DNA of 6,531 nt from Sediminibacterium sp. (GTDB lineage Bacteria; Bacteroidota; Bacteroidia; Chitinophagales; Chitinophagaceae). Made by a program: the position numbers and the translations under genes. Location of the stretch: assembly GCA_028288645.1 (NCBI GenBank), contig JAQBNJ010000059.1:1-6531 (forward strand). The letters run 5' to 3'. The notes beneath the pieces are model-generated. The model saw only the letters and a list, made by a program, of their open reading frames with translations, was not told where the DNA came from and did not search any database. Within the stretch, counting starts at the first letter, position 1. The number at the start of each line of letters is the position of its first letter. Shown here piece after piece: positions 6,028-6,531 of this stretch.

Positions 6028-6306
6028 ATGGCAAATCTTTTTTCTGATTCTATATTGGTCGGTACTGCAGCCGGCGTGTTTACATCGGTTTCATTATTGC
6101 CGCAATTGGTAAAACTCATTAAAGAAAAAAAAGCGCAGGATATTTCCATTTCCATGTTGCTGTTTCTTTTTATCGGGCTGGGATTGTGGATTTTTTACGG
6201 CCTGTTAAAGAAAGACATGCCCGTGATCATTACCAATAGTTTTTCATTACTCACCAACATAGCCATTATCCTTTTCAGTTTGCGGTATAAAAAGCAGGAG
6301 CACTGA
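6028..6306 (+). CDS. SemiSWEET sugar transporter (PQ-loop / MtN3 family)
   Basis: The 92-residue protein is an integral membrane protein with three helices at about 8-28, 40-60 and 65-86, the usual size of a bacterial SemiSWEET, which works as a homodimer moving mono- or disaccharides down their gradient. The PQ motif is P25-Q26 in LLPQLVKLIKEKKAQDIS, ending helix 1. W54 in GLGLWIFYG and N70 in IITNSFSLL lie 16 residues apart, as do the substrate-contacting Trp and Asn described for SemiSWEETs. The C-terminus is basic (RYKKQEH). Only about 25 bp separate the start from the preceding terminator, so it has either a promoter overlapping that hairpin or depends on read-through. A lipoprotein gene follows 38 bp downstream on the same strand. 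The sugar carried cannot be told. Confidence 0.92.
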   Translation: MANLFSDSILVGTAAGVFTSVSLLPQLVKLIKEKKAQDISISMLLFLFIGLGLWIFYGLLKKDMPVIITNSFSLLTNIAIILFSLRYKKQEH

Positions 6307-6344
6307 TGGCATTCTTTTTATGGGAGAAAGGCTAAAATATTTTT

Positions 6345-6531
6345 ATGAAAAAGATAAATTTCCCCGGGTTGCTTTTGATCGCCGTATTGTTCAGTTCATG
6401 CGGCAATAATGAGCCGGATAGTAAGAAAGAAGCCGTTGCCGAGAACAAGGAAAAATTTGACAGCACCGCTATCAAAGACGATGCAAAATTTGCCGTTGCA
6501 GCAGCAGATGGCGGCATGATGGAAGTACAAT
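6345..6531 (+). CDS. N-terminal part of a DUF4142-type lipoprotein
   Basis: The frame opens at ATG 6345 and runs off the right edge after 62 codons. It begins MKKINFPGLLLIAVLFSSC, a lipoprotein signal peptide with hydrophobic core 8-16 and lipid-attachment Cys19 in FSSCGN. A charged, flexible linker (about 20-46, rich in Lys, Glu, Asp) follows. Then DDAKFAVAAADGGMMEVQ matches the start of the DUF4142 domain, whose members typically show F-x-x-x-A-A-x-G-G-x-x-E-V. These are helical envelope proteins of unknown function, often annotated as outer-membrane or stress-linked. The gene lies 38 bp after the SemiSWEET gene and could be co-transcribed. The weak acidic stretch after Cys19 leaves its surface exposure undecided. 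Family call rests on about 18 residues. Confidence 0.75.
   Translation, partial: MKKINFPGLLLIAVLFSSCGNNEPDSKKEAVAENKEKFDSTAIKDDAKFAVAAADGGMMEVQ

Noticed and set aside
6332..6517. Minus-strand 61-codon frame at the right edge
   Set aside because: It is antisense to the lipoprotein start, which has a good lipobox and DUF4142 motif.

Overview
The window looks like a chromosomal segment from a Bacteroidota bacterium, most likely the Chitinophagaceae or a close relative. The reasons are: start codons preceded by A/T-rich leaders without Shine-Dalgarno sequences, intergenic repeats of the GAGCT-heptad and CACGAATT kinds that I associate with this phylum, an exported M1 peptidase with the WFWRGWF-type C-terminal region, and a lipoprotein ending its signal in SSCG. 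This placement rests on pattern recognition, not on a search.

Layout. At the left edge is the first 23 codons of an exported protein on the minus strand (1-69). Divergent from it is a single-domain response regulator (211-672). A heptad-repeat inverted element follows its stop codon (674-806), then a secreted M1-family zinc metallopeptidase (932-2950). Between that gene and the convergent minus-strand block lies a very long imperfect palindrome (2956-3119) with a 31-bp perfect inner stem. The minus-strand block reads, in transcription order, an Arg/Asn/Tyr-rich disordered protein ending in one KGG stress motif (4888-4097), a DUF892/YciF-like ferritin-fold protein (4030-3359) and a 61-residue highly polar small protein (3317-3132). 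Across a 311-bp divergent intergenic region a second DUF892 protein is encoded on the plus strand (5200-5952), with a lysine-rich histone-H1-like tail and a clear intrinsic terminator. It is followed by a SemiSWEET sugar transporter (6028-6306) and the beginning of a DUF4142 lipoprotein cut by the window edge (6345-6531).

The centre (3132-5952) is the most interesting part. A KGG-motif protein next to a YciF-like protein recalls the yciG-yciF stress operon of enterobacteria. Here it comes with unusual additions: a ~236-residue arginine-rich, almost lysine-free disordered extension on the KGG protein, an acidic tail on one ferritin-like protein and a strongly basic tail on its divergent paralogue. 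I read this as a stress-protection locus (desiccation, osmotic or oxidative stress, or DNA/condensate protection). That function is inference from families and composition. The response regulator, peptidase and transporter look like ordinary unlinked neighbours.
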